This document shows, one piece after another, positions 8,346 to 16,286 of a DNA stretch of 64,000 nt (position 1 is the stretch's first letter; each line of letters begins with the position of its first letter). The notes beneath the pieces are model-generated. The model did no database searches, was not told where the DNA came from, and was given only the letters and a program-made list of their open reading frames with translations. The DNA lies in the NCBI RefSeq assembly GCF_018613575.1, contig NZ_JAGGPX010000004.1, positions 62,001 to 126,000 of the forward strand, given 5' to 3'. This DNA comes from Planococcus sp. ISL-110 (lineage in GTDB: Bacteria > Bacillota > Bacilli > Bacillales_A > Planococcaceae). The position numbers were made by a program, and so were the translations under genes.

Positions 8346-9359
8346 TTACCGCGTGAGTTCAGGCACTAAAAGGCTTTTTAATTTCTTTTCGATAAATCCG
8401 CCCCATTTTTCGAATTCAACCAGAAATCCATCATGGCCAAAATCCGTTTCGACAATTTCCCAAGTTGCAGCCGGCTGTTTTTCGAGCCACGGGACCATCA
8501 ATTCACTTGGATAAAGCAAATCCTGGGTAAAGGATAAGGAATGCACCGGAATCTCCAGTACAGCATCTTGAACGTCATGTGTGTTCATGGCTTTCAGCAA
8601 CAGGACATAGCTGTTGGCATCAAAACGGCACGCCAATTTTTTTCCCTGATAGTTCAAGTACGACTGTACATTGAAGTCATCGCCATCACTGGTGCGTCCG
8701 AATCGCTGATTGAACATATTGCCGCTGCGGTATGTGACCATGCCCGCCATTCTGGCTACGTGAAATCCTTTTAATAGAGATGAATCTTTATAGTTTCCAG
8801 AGTTGAAATCCCCATCATTTTCAATCGCCAAAATGCCAATATGATTAAAAGCCACCCCGTAATCGCCGTAGTATGGTGTGACGGCTAAAGGAAGTACCGC
8901 ATCAATGAACTCGGGATACGTCTTCCCCCATTCCAAGGTTTTCATACCGCCTAATGAACCGCCGATCACGCCTGCTAGATGGTCGATCCCCAGTTTTTTC
9001 AAGGCATAATATTCAGCCCTCACCATATCACGTATAGTCAGTGTTGGGAACTCGGCACGATAAGGTTTCCCTGTTTCTGGATTTGTTGATAATGGGCCGG
9101 TTGAACCATGGCAACCTCCCAGTACATTAAAGGTAATAACTTGAAAAACAGTCGTATCCACCGGCTTTCCTGGTCCGATCAATCCTGCCCACCACCCCGG
9201 GTTCTCCTCTGTGCCAACTGCATATTGGTCGCCTGTCAACGCATGGCACACCAGGACAACTGGAGCTTTTTGGTCTCCGTGACGTTCGTATGCAAGTTCT
9301 ACATCGTTTAAAGTCTCAGTTGAATCCAGGGTTAACGAGCCGATGGATACTGTCTTCAT
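8346..9359 (-). CDS. metX: Homoserine O-acetyltransferase
   Basis: 337-residue alpha/beta hydrolase-fold acyltransferase that acetylates L-homoserine with acetyl-CoA in methionine synthesis. The nucleophile serine is in GGSLGGM (about S135); the acid and histidine are probably in TQDLLYPSE and DFGHDGFL. CHALTGD near residue 39 is typical of MetX. Acetyl rather than succinyl use is inferred from the linkage to an O-acetylhomoserine sulfhydrylase gene (metY), 12 bases upstream. Both genes lie behind a SAM riboswitch. Confidence 0.92.
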   Translation of the reverse strand: MKTVSIGSLTLDSTETLNDVELAYERHGDQKAPVVLVCHALTGDQYAVGTEENPGWWAGLIGPGKPVDTTVFQVITFNVLGGCHGSTGPLSTNPETGKPYRAEFPTLTIRDMVRAEYYALKKLGIDHLAGVIGGSLGGMKTLEWGKTYPEFIDAVLPLAVTPYYGDYGVAFNHIGILAIENDGDFNSGNYKDSSLLKGFHVARMAGMVTYRSGNMFNQRFGRTSDGDDFNVQSYLNYQGKKLACRFDANSYVLLLKAMNTHDVQDAVLEIPVHSLSFTQDLLYPSELMVPWLEKQPAATWEIVETDFGHDGFLVEFEKWGGFIEKKLKSLLVPELTR

Positions 9360-9371
9360 GAAAATCCCTCC

Positions 9372-10664
9372 TTATGCATTTTCCAATACTGCTGCTTGTA
9401 TCGCCTGCTCTAAATCAGCGATTAGGTCTTCTGCGTTCTCTAACCCGACAGACAAACGGATCAACTCTTCCGTTACCCCGGATGTTTTAAGTTCTTCTTC
9501 GTTCAATTGTTGGTGCGTAGTGGAAGCCGGATGAATGATCAGTGATTTGGCATCGCCGACATTGGCTACATGCGACCAGAGATTGACGCTGTCAATCACT
9601 TTACGGCCCGCTTCACGACCGCCTTTGATACCGAAATTGACGATCGAACCATAACCGCCATTCTTCAAGTATTTCTTCGCCAATTGATGTGAAGGATGAT
9701 CTTCAAAGCCCAGGAAATTTACCCATTCGATTTGTTGATGTTGCTTCAGATAATCCGCGATAAGCTGGGCATTGCTGCTGTGTTTCGGAATGCGCAGATG
9801 CAGAGTCTCCAGCCCTTGAAGCAAAGCGTGCGCACTTTCCGGACTCAGTGAAGGTCCAAAATCCCGCAGCAGCTGGACGCGAAGTTTTGTCGCGAAGGCC
9901 GCTTCCGGCACATCGATTCCGTAACGCAGGCCGTGATAGGTTTCATCCGGCTGCGTGTAATTTGGGAAGCGCGGATTATCCCAATTGAACTTTCCAGCGT
10001 CAACCGCTACGCCTCCGATTGTCGTACCATGTCCGCCAATCCATTTCGTAGCGGAATGGATGACCACATCTGCACCAAATTCAATGGGATTGCTGCCGTA
10101 TGGAGAAGCGAATGTGTTATCAATCAATAAAGGAAGACCGTTTTCATGGGCAATTGCTGCCACTTTTTCCACATCGAAAACATTCAGGCTCGGATTCCCG
10201 ATAATTTCACCGAATATAACTTTGGTTTTATCCGTAATTGCCGCTTTGAAATTTTCCGGGTTTGTAGCATCGACGAATGTGGTCGTGATGCCGTAACGCG
10301 GCAAGGTATTTGCAAATAAATTATACGTGCCGCCATACAGATTGCTGTCCGCCACAATTTCGTCTCCAGCTTCAGCAATATTCAAAACGGAGAATGCAAT
10401 AGCCGCCATCCCTGAAGATAGAGCAACTGCAGCCGTGCCGCCTTCCAGCAACGCGACCCGCTGTTCAAATACATCGACTGTCGGATTCATGATGCGCGAG
10501 TAGATATTGCCGGTATCCTTCAAGCCAAAGAGATCTTGTGCATGCTGTGTGTCCTTGAAAACGTAAGAAGTGGTTTTGTAGATCGGCACCCCTCTTGATC
10601 CTGTCGTTGGATCCGGCTGTTGTCCGCCGTGCAGCAATAATGTTTCTGGTTTTAAGTTTGTCAT
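9372..10664 (-). CDS. metY: O-acetylhomoserine sulfhydrylase / aminocarboxypropyltransferase
   Basis: 430 residues of the Cys/Met-metabolism PLP family, making homocysteine from O-acetylhomoserine and sulfide. Visible: PIYKTTSYVF, YSRIMNPTVDVFEQRVALLEGG near the N-terminus, and the PLP-binding lysine in HSATKWIGGHGT. The ATG at 10664 has GGGGG at good spacing; the longer frame starting at 10715 runs into the riboswitch terminator and is not real. First gene of the S-box operon metY-metX. Confidence 0.93.
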   Translation of the reverse strand: MTNLKPETLLLHGGQQPDPTTGSRGVPIYKTTSYVFKDTQHAQDLFGLKDTGNIYSRIMNPTVDVFEQRVALLEGGTAAVALSSGMAAIAFSVLNIAEAGDEIVADSNLYGGTYNLFANTLPRYGITTTFVDATNPENFKAAITDKTKVIFGEIIGNPSLNVFDVEKVAAIAHENGLPLLIDNTFASPYGSNPIEFGADVVIHSATKWIGGHGTTIGGVAVDAGKFNWDNPRFPNYTQPDETYHGLRYGIDVPEAAFATKLRVQLLRDFGPSLSPESAHALLQGLETLHLRIPKHSSNAQLIADYLKQHQQIEWVNFLGFEDHPSHQLAKKYLKNGGYGSIVNFGIKGGREAGRKVIDSVNLWSHVANVGDAKSLIIHPASTTHQQLNEEELKTSGVTEELIRLSVGLENAEDLIADLEQAIQAAVLENA

Positions 10665-10713
10665 TTTCCATTCCCCCTGTTTTTTATCGATATATAATGC
10701 CGAAGGGGACAGC

Positions 10714-10742
10714 AAAAAGCCCCCTTCGCTAAGAAGAGGGCC
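10714..10742 (-). terminator. S-box-controlled terminator before metY
   Basis: In the leftward direction GCCCTCTTC pairs with GAAGGGGGC (one G-U pair) and TTTTT follows. It lies between the aptamer and metY and is the expected expression platform: SAM binding favours this terminator. Confidence 0.9.
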
Positions 10743-10762
10743 GTAAATTACGGAGTTTCCTC

Positions 10763-10880
10763 CTCTTATCTATCAGAACCTGTCGATCGATTCTGTAGGA
10801 ATTAGCACCTTTCCAGACAAATGCGTCTGTTGGTTGCCGGGCATCACAGGGCCTATCCCTCCGCCACTCTTGATAAGAGT
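10763..10880 (-). promoter_or_regulatory. SAM-I (S-box) riboswitch upstream of metY-metX
   Basis: Read on the minus strand: P1 strand CTCTTATC, then AAGAGTGGCGGAGGGA, GGCCCTGTGATGCCCGGCAA, the conserved GGTGCTAATTCC, and the closing P1 strand GATAAGAGG. These match the SAM-I consensus almost base for base. When SAM is plentiful, transcription stops before metY. Confidence 0.96.
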
Positions 10881-10909
10881 ATTTGATTTGGTTTTTCGTC
10901 TTGTTGAGA

Positions 10910-10938
10910 AGTATAAAAACTTTGGCGCTATTTGTCAA
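10910..10938 (-). promoter_or_regulatory. Sigma-A promoter of the metY S-box leader
   Basis: Minus-strand TTGACA (10933-10938), 17-base spacer, TATACT (10910-10915), about 30 bases before the aptamer. Confidence 0.88.
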
Positions 10939-11010
10939 GTGAATTAGTCAAAAAATTTTGAAACCTTGAACTTCTTCAATTATCGCTTTTACTATAGAGG
11001 GGAAAACGGT

Positions 11011-11696
11011 ATGCTTATTTGGATTTTGCTATTATTTATTATCGGCTATGGGATCGCTGGTTTTAATGGGTCTTTGACAGCACAGGTTTTATCAGGAGTG
11101 AACATAAAAAAAGAAGGCATGAAAAATTCCGGTGCTTCCAACGCCGCCATTGTGCTGGGCTGGAGATATGGTTTGCTTGTTGTATTTATTGATATTTTTA
11201 AAGGCTTTGCAGCTGTTGCAGGTCTGCTATTGGAATCAGGCAGCTTTCCCACTGAATTGGCCTGGGCATTATTATTTGTGGCAGGAGCTGGTGTGGTTTT
11301 CCGCCATAACTTCCCTTTCTATATGAACTTTGGCGGAGGCAAAGGCACCGCTTCGGTCATAGGTGTTGTGCTGGCCCTCGACTGGAAGCTCAGTTTGCTT
11401 TGCCTGCTGTTGTTGATTAGCGCTTCACTCTCGCTGCAGACTATCTGATTATCGGCGTTCTCGTGCTGTATGCCGTTTATTTTGTCATCGCTTTCGGCCC
11501 CGATTCAGGACCTTGGCCACTGTTGACAACCACTGCCCTGTTTGCCATGACAATATGGAAGCATCGGAAAAATATTATTCGAATAAAGGATGGAACCGAA
11601 AAAAAGTGTCTTCTGTTTTTCAAAAGAAAACCACAACTTCAAGCTGAGTTGGATTTTAAACTTATTTTTCCCTCCATTTTAAAGATTGTGAAATAA
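11011..11696 (+). pseudogene. plsY-like acyl-phosphate:glycerol-3-phosphate acyltransferase, frameshifted
   Basis: From the ATG at 11011 (AGAGGGG upstream) the frame encodes a PlsY/DUF205 membrane acyltransferase: hydrophobic N-terminus, KNSGASNAAIVLG in place of the usual GSGNxGATN motif, VVFRHNFPFYMNFGGGKGTA, then a stop at 11448. The rest of the family (LAADYLIIGVLVLYAVYF...ALFAMTIWKHRKNI) continues in another frame to 11696. Loss of one base near 11424 explains this. The divergent first motif suggests a paralogue rather than the essential PlsY. It is either a decayed gene or a base-calling error; no slippery sequence is evident at the site. Confidence 0.8.
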
Positions 11697-11711
11697 TTCT
11701 CAATAATCCCC

Positions 11712-11740
11712 TTGACTTTTTTGTTATTTCACAATAAAGT
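11712..11740 (+). promoter_or_regulatory. Sigma-A promoter of the metNPQ S-box leader
   Basis: TTGACT (11712-11717), 17-base spacer, TAAAGT (11735-11740), about 33 bases before the aptamer. Confidence 0.8.
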
Positions 11741-11772
11741 AAGACTCACGAATCGAATAGCATACATCACTT

Positions 11773-11887
11773 TCTTATCAAGAGAAACCGAGGGACAGGC
11801 CCTGAGACGTTTCGGCAGCAGATTTGTTTAACCGCAAAAACTGTGCCAACTCCTGCAAATGCCGTTATCGCATTTGGAAGATGAGAA
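11773..11887 (+). promoter_or_regulatory. SAM-I (S-box) riboswitch upstream of metN
   Basis: P1 strands TTCTTATC and GATGAGAA enclose AAGAGAAACCGAGGGACAGG, CCCTGAGACGTTTCGGCAGC, TGTGCCAACTCCTGC and a P4 hairpin. It departs more from consensus than the metY copy (for example TGTGCCAACTCC for GGTGCTAATTCC), but the overall secondary structure is that of SAM-I. Confidence 0.92.
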
Positions 11888-11904
11888 TTAGATGGTTTCA
11901 ACAG

Positions 11905-11950
11905 GAGCCTTCTTTTTTCTTATGGATAAGAAAAAAGAGGGCTCTTTTCT
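11905..11950 (+). terminator. S-box-controlled terminator before metN
   Basis: GGAGCC...TTCTTTTTTCTTAT, a four-base loop, then AAGAAAAAAGA...GGGCTC, followed by TTTTCT. It is the expression platform of the riboswitch. The longer open frame beginning at 11892 crosses this hairpin and is not used. Confidence 0.88.
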
Positions 11951-12026
11951 GTCTATTATCTCAAAGAGCATGCGAGACACCATCGATTTGATAAGATCCA
12001 TTACAGCACAAGGAGGCTCTATCACC

Positions 12027-13058
12027 ATGATTCAATTCGAAGGCGTCGCCAAGACCTACCAATCAGGCAAACAGGAAATCCATGCCTTGAACGGCATTGA
12101 CCTGACCGTCGAAACCGGCGAAATTTACGGAGTCATCGGCTTTAGCGGGGCCGGAAAAAGTTCATTGATCCGCACGGTCAACCTGCTCGAACGCCCTTCT
12201 TCAGGACGCGTATTGATCCAAGGAAAAGACATCTCCACCTTATCAAGCAAAGAAATCCGCACGATCCGAAAGGATATCGGCATGATTTTCCAGCATTTCA
12301 ATCTGCTGAATTCTAAAACGGTTTACCACAATGTAGCGATGCCGCTCTTGCTGGCGAAAACGCCTAAAGCGGATATCGAAAAACAAGTAAAAGACCTGCT
12401 CGACTTTGTCGGTCTTGGGGACCAGGCACAAAAATACCCGGACCAGCTATCCGGCGGACAGAAACAGCGGATCGGCATTGCACGGGCGCTCGCCACCAAT
12501 CCTTCTGTCCTGCTATGCGACGAAGCGACTTCGGCACTCGATCCCCAAACGACTAAATCGATTTTGGATCTGCTGCGTAAAATCAACAAGGAATACAATA
12601 TCACCATCCTGCTCATCACACATGAAATGGGCGTTATCCGGGAAATCTGCGATAAGGTGGCCGTCCTGGAAGCAGGAAAAGTCATCGAGCAAGGAAGCGT
12701 CTTTGATATTTTCTCGAATCCGCAGCAGCCTACCACCAAACGCTTTGTCCGCTCTGTCATGAACGATGAGCTGCCTGAATCGCTGCTGGCACAGATTCAG
12801 GATGCCAAAAGCGATAATGCCATCTACCGCCTCCAATTTACCGGAAATTCAGTCGGCAAGCCATTCATGTCCCATGTATCGCGTGATTTCAAGGTCGATC
12901 TGAATGTGCTGTTCGGCAACATCACCGAGCTGCAGGGCATCCCGTATGGCAACCTGATCGTCGAATTTTCTGGAGAGCCAAATGAAATCAAACGGGCCTT
13001 ATCCTCTATTCGAGACAGCAATATTCACATAGAGGAGGTCAATAATTATGTCAGTTAA
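12027..13058 (+). CDS. metN: Methionine ABC transporter ATP-binding protein
   Basis: 343 residues. Walker A GFSGAGKSS (about 38-46), signature LSGGQKQR, Walker B VLLCDEATSALD, H-loop ITHEMG, and a C-terminal NIL domain (about 265-343) that senses methionine in this family. It energises uptake of methionine. Start chosen at the ATG at 12027, which has AAGGAGG at 12010-12016. It overlaps metP by 11 bases. S-box control upstream. Confidence 0.95.
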   Translation: MIQFEGVAKTYQSGKQEIHALNGIDLTVETGEIYGVIGFSGAGKSSLIRTVNLLERPSSGRVLIQGKDISTLSSKEIRTIRKDIGMIFQHFNLLNSKTVYHNVAMPLLLAKTPKADIEKQVKDLLDFVGLGDQAQKYPDQLSGGQKQRIGIARALATNPSVLLCDEATSALDPQTTKSILDLLRKINKEYNITILLITHEMGVIREICDKVAVLEAGKVIEQGSVFDIFSNPQQPTTKRFVRSVMNDELPESLLAQIQDAKSDNAIYRLQFTGNSVGKPFMSHVSRDFKVDLNVLFGNITELQGIPYGNLIVEFSGEPNEIKRALSSIRDSNIHIEEVNNYVS

Positions 13059-13698
13059 TTACGAACAGATTCTGGAAGCTCTTTGGGAAACCATTTATAT
13101 GACCGGTGCAGCATTCGGCTTTTCTTTATTGATCGGCTTTCCTCTCGGCATCCTGCTTGTGGTCACACGCAAGGGGCATCTACTGGAAAATGAAGCGGTC
13201 TCTAAAATGTTGAATATCGTCATCAATATTTTTCGTTCGGTCCCATTCATCATTTTAATGGTCGCCATCATTCCCTTGACACGCCTGATTGTCGGCACGT
13301 CCATCGGTACCGCAGCTGCCATTGTTCCATTGGTTTTCTATGCTGGGCCATATATTGCACGCCTGATTGAAAACTCCTTATTGGAAGTCGATAAAGGTGT
13401 CATCGAAGCAGCACAAGCTATGGGCGCTTCGCCGATGCAAATCATTTTCCGCTTTCTGATTCCGGAGGCTTTAAGTTCACTGGTTCTCGCGTTGACGATA
13501 GCGGTGGTCGGCCTGATCGGTGCATCTGCCATGGCGGGTGCCATCGGAGGCGGCGGCCTTGGCGACTTGGCCATTACTTACGGCTATCAGCGCTTCGACA
13601 CACTGGTGATGTTCATTACCGTAGCGATTCTGGTCGTACTGGTACAAGGTGTTCAATCGCTCGGAAATGTATTATCACGAACTGTAAGACGTAGTTAA
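13048..13698 (+). CDS. metP: Methionine ABC transporter permease
   Basis: 216 residues with five membrane helices and the permease coupling motif EAAQAMGASPMQIIFRFLIPEA (about 116-137). The length fits the MetI/MetP family. The start overlaps the metN end; AGAGGAGG lies upstream inside metN. Second gene of the S-box operon. Confidence 0.94.
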   Translation: MSVNYEQILEALWETIYMTGAAFGFSLLIGFPLGILLVVTRKGHLLENEAVSKMLNIVINIFRSVPFIILMVAIIPLTRLIVGTSIGTAAAIVPLVFYAGPYIARLIENSLLEVDKGVIEAAQAMGASPMQIIFRFLIPEALSSLVLALTIAVVGLIGASAMAGAIGGGGLGDLAITYGYQRFDTLVMFITVAILVVLVQGVQSLGNVLSRTVRRS

Positions 13699-13735
13699 AA
13701 ATAAAAACAATATAGAGAAATTGGAGGAATTAATC

Positions 13736-14569
13736 ATGAAAAAAATTACAGTAACGGCATTACTTTCACTAGCAGCATTAACTCTGGGGGCTTGCGGCGA
13801 CAACAGCAGTTCAGACGGCAACACGACCGTCACGCTTGGCATCAGCGGTTCCGATACAACCATCTGGGATTACATTGCCGATAAAGCAGAAGCCGAAGGG
13901 ATTGATTTGGAGATTCAAACCTTTTCTGATTATGTAGCACCGAACCTGGCGCTTGCCGAAGGTGAACTTGACTTGAATGCCTTCCAAACGATTTCTTATT
14001 TTGATGAATTTGTTGAAGAACATGACATCGATATTGTGCCGATCGGCTCTACTGTAATCGCACCAATGGGCTTGTATTCCGATAAATACGAATCCATCGA
14101 TGAAATTCCTGAAGGTTCACAAATCGCAATGCCGAATGAAGCGACCAACATGGGCCGCGCCCTTCTGCTGCTAGATGAAGCAGGTCTGATCACGCTATCT
14201 GAAGATGCCGGACTTACAGGAACTGCCGAAGACATCATCGATAACCCGAAAAATATTGAAATTATGCCGATGGTCTCCGGGCATACCCCACGCGCTATGC
14301 CCGATGTTGCTGGTTCAGTCATCAACAACGGCGTCGCAGTGGATGCTGGATTAAACCCGACAGATGATCCGATTGTCCGCGAAAGCGACACGGCTAAACC
14401 TTATATCAACTTGATTGCTGCAAGTGCTGAAGAAGCAGACAACGAAGCTTACCAGAAAATCGTCGAGATTTATCAGCAGGAAGATACCGCTGAATTTATC
14501 ATCGAGCATACAAAAGGCGGTCAGATTCCTACCGTTGTCACAGTTGAGGAATTAGTTGATTACCAATAA
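13736..14569 (+). CDS. metQ: Methionine-binding lipoprotein (NlpA family)
   Basis: 277 residues. Lipoprotein signal MKKITVTALLSLAALTLGAC with the lipid-modified cysteine at 20, then the NlpA/MetQ domain (VTLGISGSDTTIWDYI, LNAFQTISYFDEF, VPIGSTVIAPMGLYSDK). It captures methionine at the outer face of the membrane for MetNP. The ATG at 13736 has TTGGAGG upstream; the in-frame codon at 13721 would put the signal peptide too far in. Confidence 0.94.
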   Translation: MKKITVTALLSLAALTLGACGDNSSSDGNTTVTLGISGSDTTIWDYIADKAEAEGIDLEIQTFSDYVAPNLALAEGELDLNAFQTISYFDEFVEEHDIDIVPIGSTVIAPMGLYSDKYESIDEIPEGSQIAMPNEATNMGRALLLLDEAGLITLSEDAGLTGTAEDIIDNPKNIEIMPMVSGHTPRAMPDVAGSVINNGVAVDAGLNPTDDPIVRESDTAKPYINLIAASAEEADNEAYQKIVEIYQQEDTAEFIIEHTKGGQIPTVVTVEELVDYQ

Positions 14570-14596
14570 GACAATGCTAATCTAGGAGGAATTCCA

Positions 14597-15802
14597 ATGA
14601 CCTTTATCAAGGAAACAGCCCAGACCATTTCCAAGTCCATCGATTCCCGAAGCGTGACATACATCGAAACAAGCCAGGCAATCCATGCCAAGCCCGAAAT
14701 CGGCAATGAAGAGGTTTTTGCCAGTTCTTTATTGATCGCCTTGCTGGAAGATGCCGGATTCTCTGTGGACAAAAGGGTTGCCGGCCACGATACCGCTTTT
14801 TTCGCCAGCAAGAAAAGCTCTATTGCCGGACCGACGATTGCTTATCTTGCTGAATATGATGCACTTCCTGGAATTGGCCATGCCTGTGGCCACAACATCA
14901 TTGGAACGACCAGCGTCGCTGCCGCTATCGCATTGGCAGAAACACTGGAAACTACTGGCGGCCGCGTCGTCGTCCTTGGAACACCGGCGGAAGAAGGCGG
15001 TCCGAATGGCAGCGCCAAAGGCAGTTTCGTCAAGCACGGCTTGCTCGAAGGCATCGATGCCGCTTTGATGCTGCACCCTTCCGGAAATTCCGCTGTCACC
15101 GGCCCTTCCCTGGCTGTCGATCCATTGGAATTCCACTTTTACGGCAAGCCTGCCCATGCGGCAGGCTCTCCTGAACAAGGCATCAATGCGCTGGATGCCG
15201 TTTTGCAGCTGTTCAACAGCATCAATGCATTGCGCCAGCAATTGCCGGCGGATGCCCGCGTCCATGGCATCATCACTCACGGAGGTGATGCCCCAAATAT
15301 CATTCCTGAATATGCGGCGGCCCGCTTCTATATCCGTGGCGATTCATGGAAGAAAACTTCCGATACTGCCCGCAAAATTCGGGCCATTGCAGAAGGTGCA
15401 GCCTTGGCGACCGGCGCCACAGTAAAAATCGAACGTTTCCAAAATGAAGTGCGCGACTTGGTCATCACTCCAGCTTTGGATGCGATTGTCCGCAGCGAGC
15501 TTGAAGCACAAGGTGAGGCTGTAGCGGATTCCCGAATCTCGGGCCTTGGCTCTACAGATGCCGGCAATATCAGCTATGAAGTCCCTACTGCACATGGCTA
15601 TATTAAAATCGGCCCTGAAAGCCTGATTGCCCACACCGCTGAGTTCCGTGAAGCTGCTAAATCAGCTCAGGGTAACGACGCGCTGATCAAAGGCGCCAAA
15701 GCATTGGCCAATACTGGCTATCGCCTGCTGACCGAGACTGTTCTTTTGGAACAAGTCAAAGCTGCACATGACGATGCCATCAAAGCAAAACAACAAAATT
15801 AA
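14597..15802 (+). CDS. M20-family amidohydrolase in the methionine uptake operon
   Basis: 401 residues of the M20D/AbgB-like group. Metal and catalytic features: LAEYDALPGIGHACGHNIIG (about 90-109), GTPAEEGG (about 136-143), HPSGNSAV, the dimerisation domain beginning FHFYGKPAHAAGSPEQGINALDAV, and a late metal-ligand region GLGSTDAGNISYEVPTAHGYI. The family hydrolyses N-acyl amino acids, p-aminobenzoyl-glutamate or small peptides. It follows metQ by 27 bases with its own AGGAGG, so it is probably SAM-controlled; release of methionine from an N-acyl or dipeptide form is a reasonable inference. Its terminator is split by a transposon six bases after the stop codon. Confidence 0.85.
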   Translation: MTFIKETAQTISKSIDSRSVTYIETSQAIHAKPEIGNEEVFASSLLIALLEDAGFSVDKRVAGHDTAFFASKKSSIAGPTIAYLAEYDALPGIGHACGHNIIGTTSVAAAIALAETLETTGGRVVVLGTPAEEGGPNGSAKGSFVKHGLLEGIDAALMLHPSGNSAVTGPSLAVDPLEFHFYGKPAHAAGSPEQGINALDAVLQLFNSINALRQQLPADARVHGIITHGGDAPNIIPEYAAARFYIRGDSWKKTSDTARKIRAIAEGAALATGATVKIERFQNEVRDLVITPALDAIVRSELEAQGEAVADSRISGLGSTDAGNISYEVPTAHGYIKIGPESLIAHTAEFREAAKSAQGNDALIKGAKALANTGYRLLTETVLLEQVKAAHDDAIKAKQQN

Positions 15803-15821
15803 AAAAAGATGCCCCTGTCAT
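15801..15821 (+). terminator. Left half of an intrinsic terminator split by the transposon
   Basis: AAAAAAAGATGCCC-CTGTCAT is the ascending arm and loop of the M20 gene terminator. The descending arm GGGCATC with a T7 run lies 7.7 kb away at 23548-23561, after the transposon. Joining the two sides with one copy of the 9-bp duplication restores a perfect 7-bp stem, 7-base loop and T-tail. Confidence 0.85.
15813..15821 (+). repeat. Target-site duplication, left copy
   Basis: CCCTGTCAT, identical to 23539-23547 on the other side of the element. Confidence 0.88.
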
Positions 15822-15851
15822 TAGGCCGTTCAGTTTTGAATCGCAAAATCG
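15822..15851 (+). repeat. Left terminal inverted repeat
   Basis: Begins TAGGCCGTTCAGTTTTGAAT and continues with TCGCAAAATCG. It matches the reverse complement of 23508-23538 except for one substitution at the third base and a one-base length difference in an A-run. Inside it, AATTAGAAC occurs twice (15853-15861 and 15877-15885), possibly as transposase-binding sites. Confidence 0.9.
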
Positions 15852-15865
15852 CAATTAGAACATCA

Positions 15866-15909
15866 AAAAGACCGTTAATTAGAACCCTAATTAGCGGTCT
15901 TTTTTTTAT
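15866..15909. terminator. Terminator inside the left end of the transposon
   Basis: AAGACCG..AATTAG pairs with CTAATT..CGGTCTT, followed by T8. It stops rightward transcription from the methionine operon before the transposase genes and replaces the terminator disrupted by the insertion. It also has a T5 tail leftward. Confidence 0.88.
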
Positions 15910-15957
15910 TGATTCTATTGGGTTTGAGCTGCTTTTCCGCCTTTTTTAGACATTCAA

Positions 15958-15985
15958 TTGACACCCGAATTATCCCGACTACAAT
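15958..15985 (+). promoter_or_regulatory. Promoter of the transposition genes
   Basis: TTGACA (15958-15963), 16-base spacer, TACAAT (15980-15985), about 60 bases before the RHH-like gene. Confidence 0.7.
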
Positions 15986-16009
15986 TAAAATTGTAAACCA
16001 ACTATTTCA

Positions 16010-16024
16010 GTGTCTAATTGACAC
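16010..16024. promoter_or_regulatory. Inverted repeat between promoter and first gene, possible operator
   Basis: GTGTC-TAATT-GACAC. The right half, AATTGACAC, also occurs at 15956-15964 over the -35 box. Two such sites around the start of transcription would suit autoregulation by the small protein encoded next. Confidence 0.5.
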
Positions 16025-16046
16025 GCTAAAAAGGGAGTGAATTACA

Positions 16047-16286
16047 ATGTCAAAAATCGAACCAAAAAGACTGAACAAACAACCTGTGGAGTGGGAAATA
16101 TCGGAACTGGCACGGAATACGGTGAAACACTTTTCCGAATACAGCGAACGATCTGAGGAAGCTATTGTTGGTCGTTTAATCGTTGGACTTCTAGAAGATG
16201 AAGACTTCATTGAATGGGTACGCAGCAAGAAAAACAACAAACGAATTTTGAAAGAACTGGGGCTGTCGCTTAATGACGATCTATAA
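16047..16286 (+). CDS. Small RHH-like protein linked to the transposase
   Basis: 79 residues, charged, mostly helical. EWEISELARNTVKHFSEYS followed by SEEAIVGRLIVGLLEDEDFIEWV is compatible with a ribbon-helix-helix type regulator, but this is pattern judgement only. AAGGGAG precedes the ATG. Its end overlaps the transposase start by 14 bases, so the two are translationally coupled. A role as autorepressor or transposition accessory factor is inferred from position and from the inverted repeat upstream. Confidence 0.65.
   Translation: MSKIEPKRLNKQPVEWEISELARNTVKHFSEYSERSEEAIVGRLIVGLLEDEDFIEWVRSKKNNKRILKELGLSLNDDL

Noticed and set aside
10665-10715. Longer N-terminus for metY
   Set aside because: The extra codons overlap the riboswitch terminator, and a good ribosome site precedes the ATG at 10664.
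11892-12026. Longer N-terminus for metN
   Set aside because: It would translate the S-box terminator; AAGGAGG precedes the ATG at 12027.
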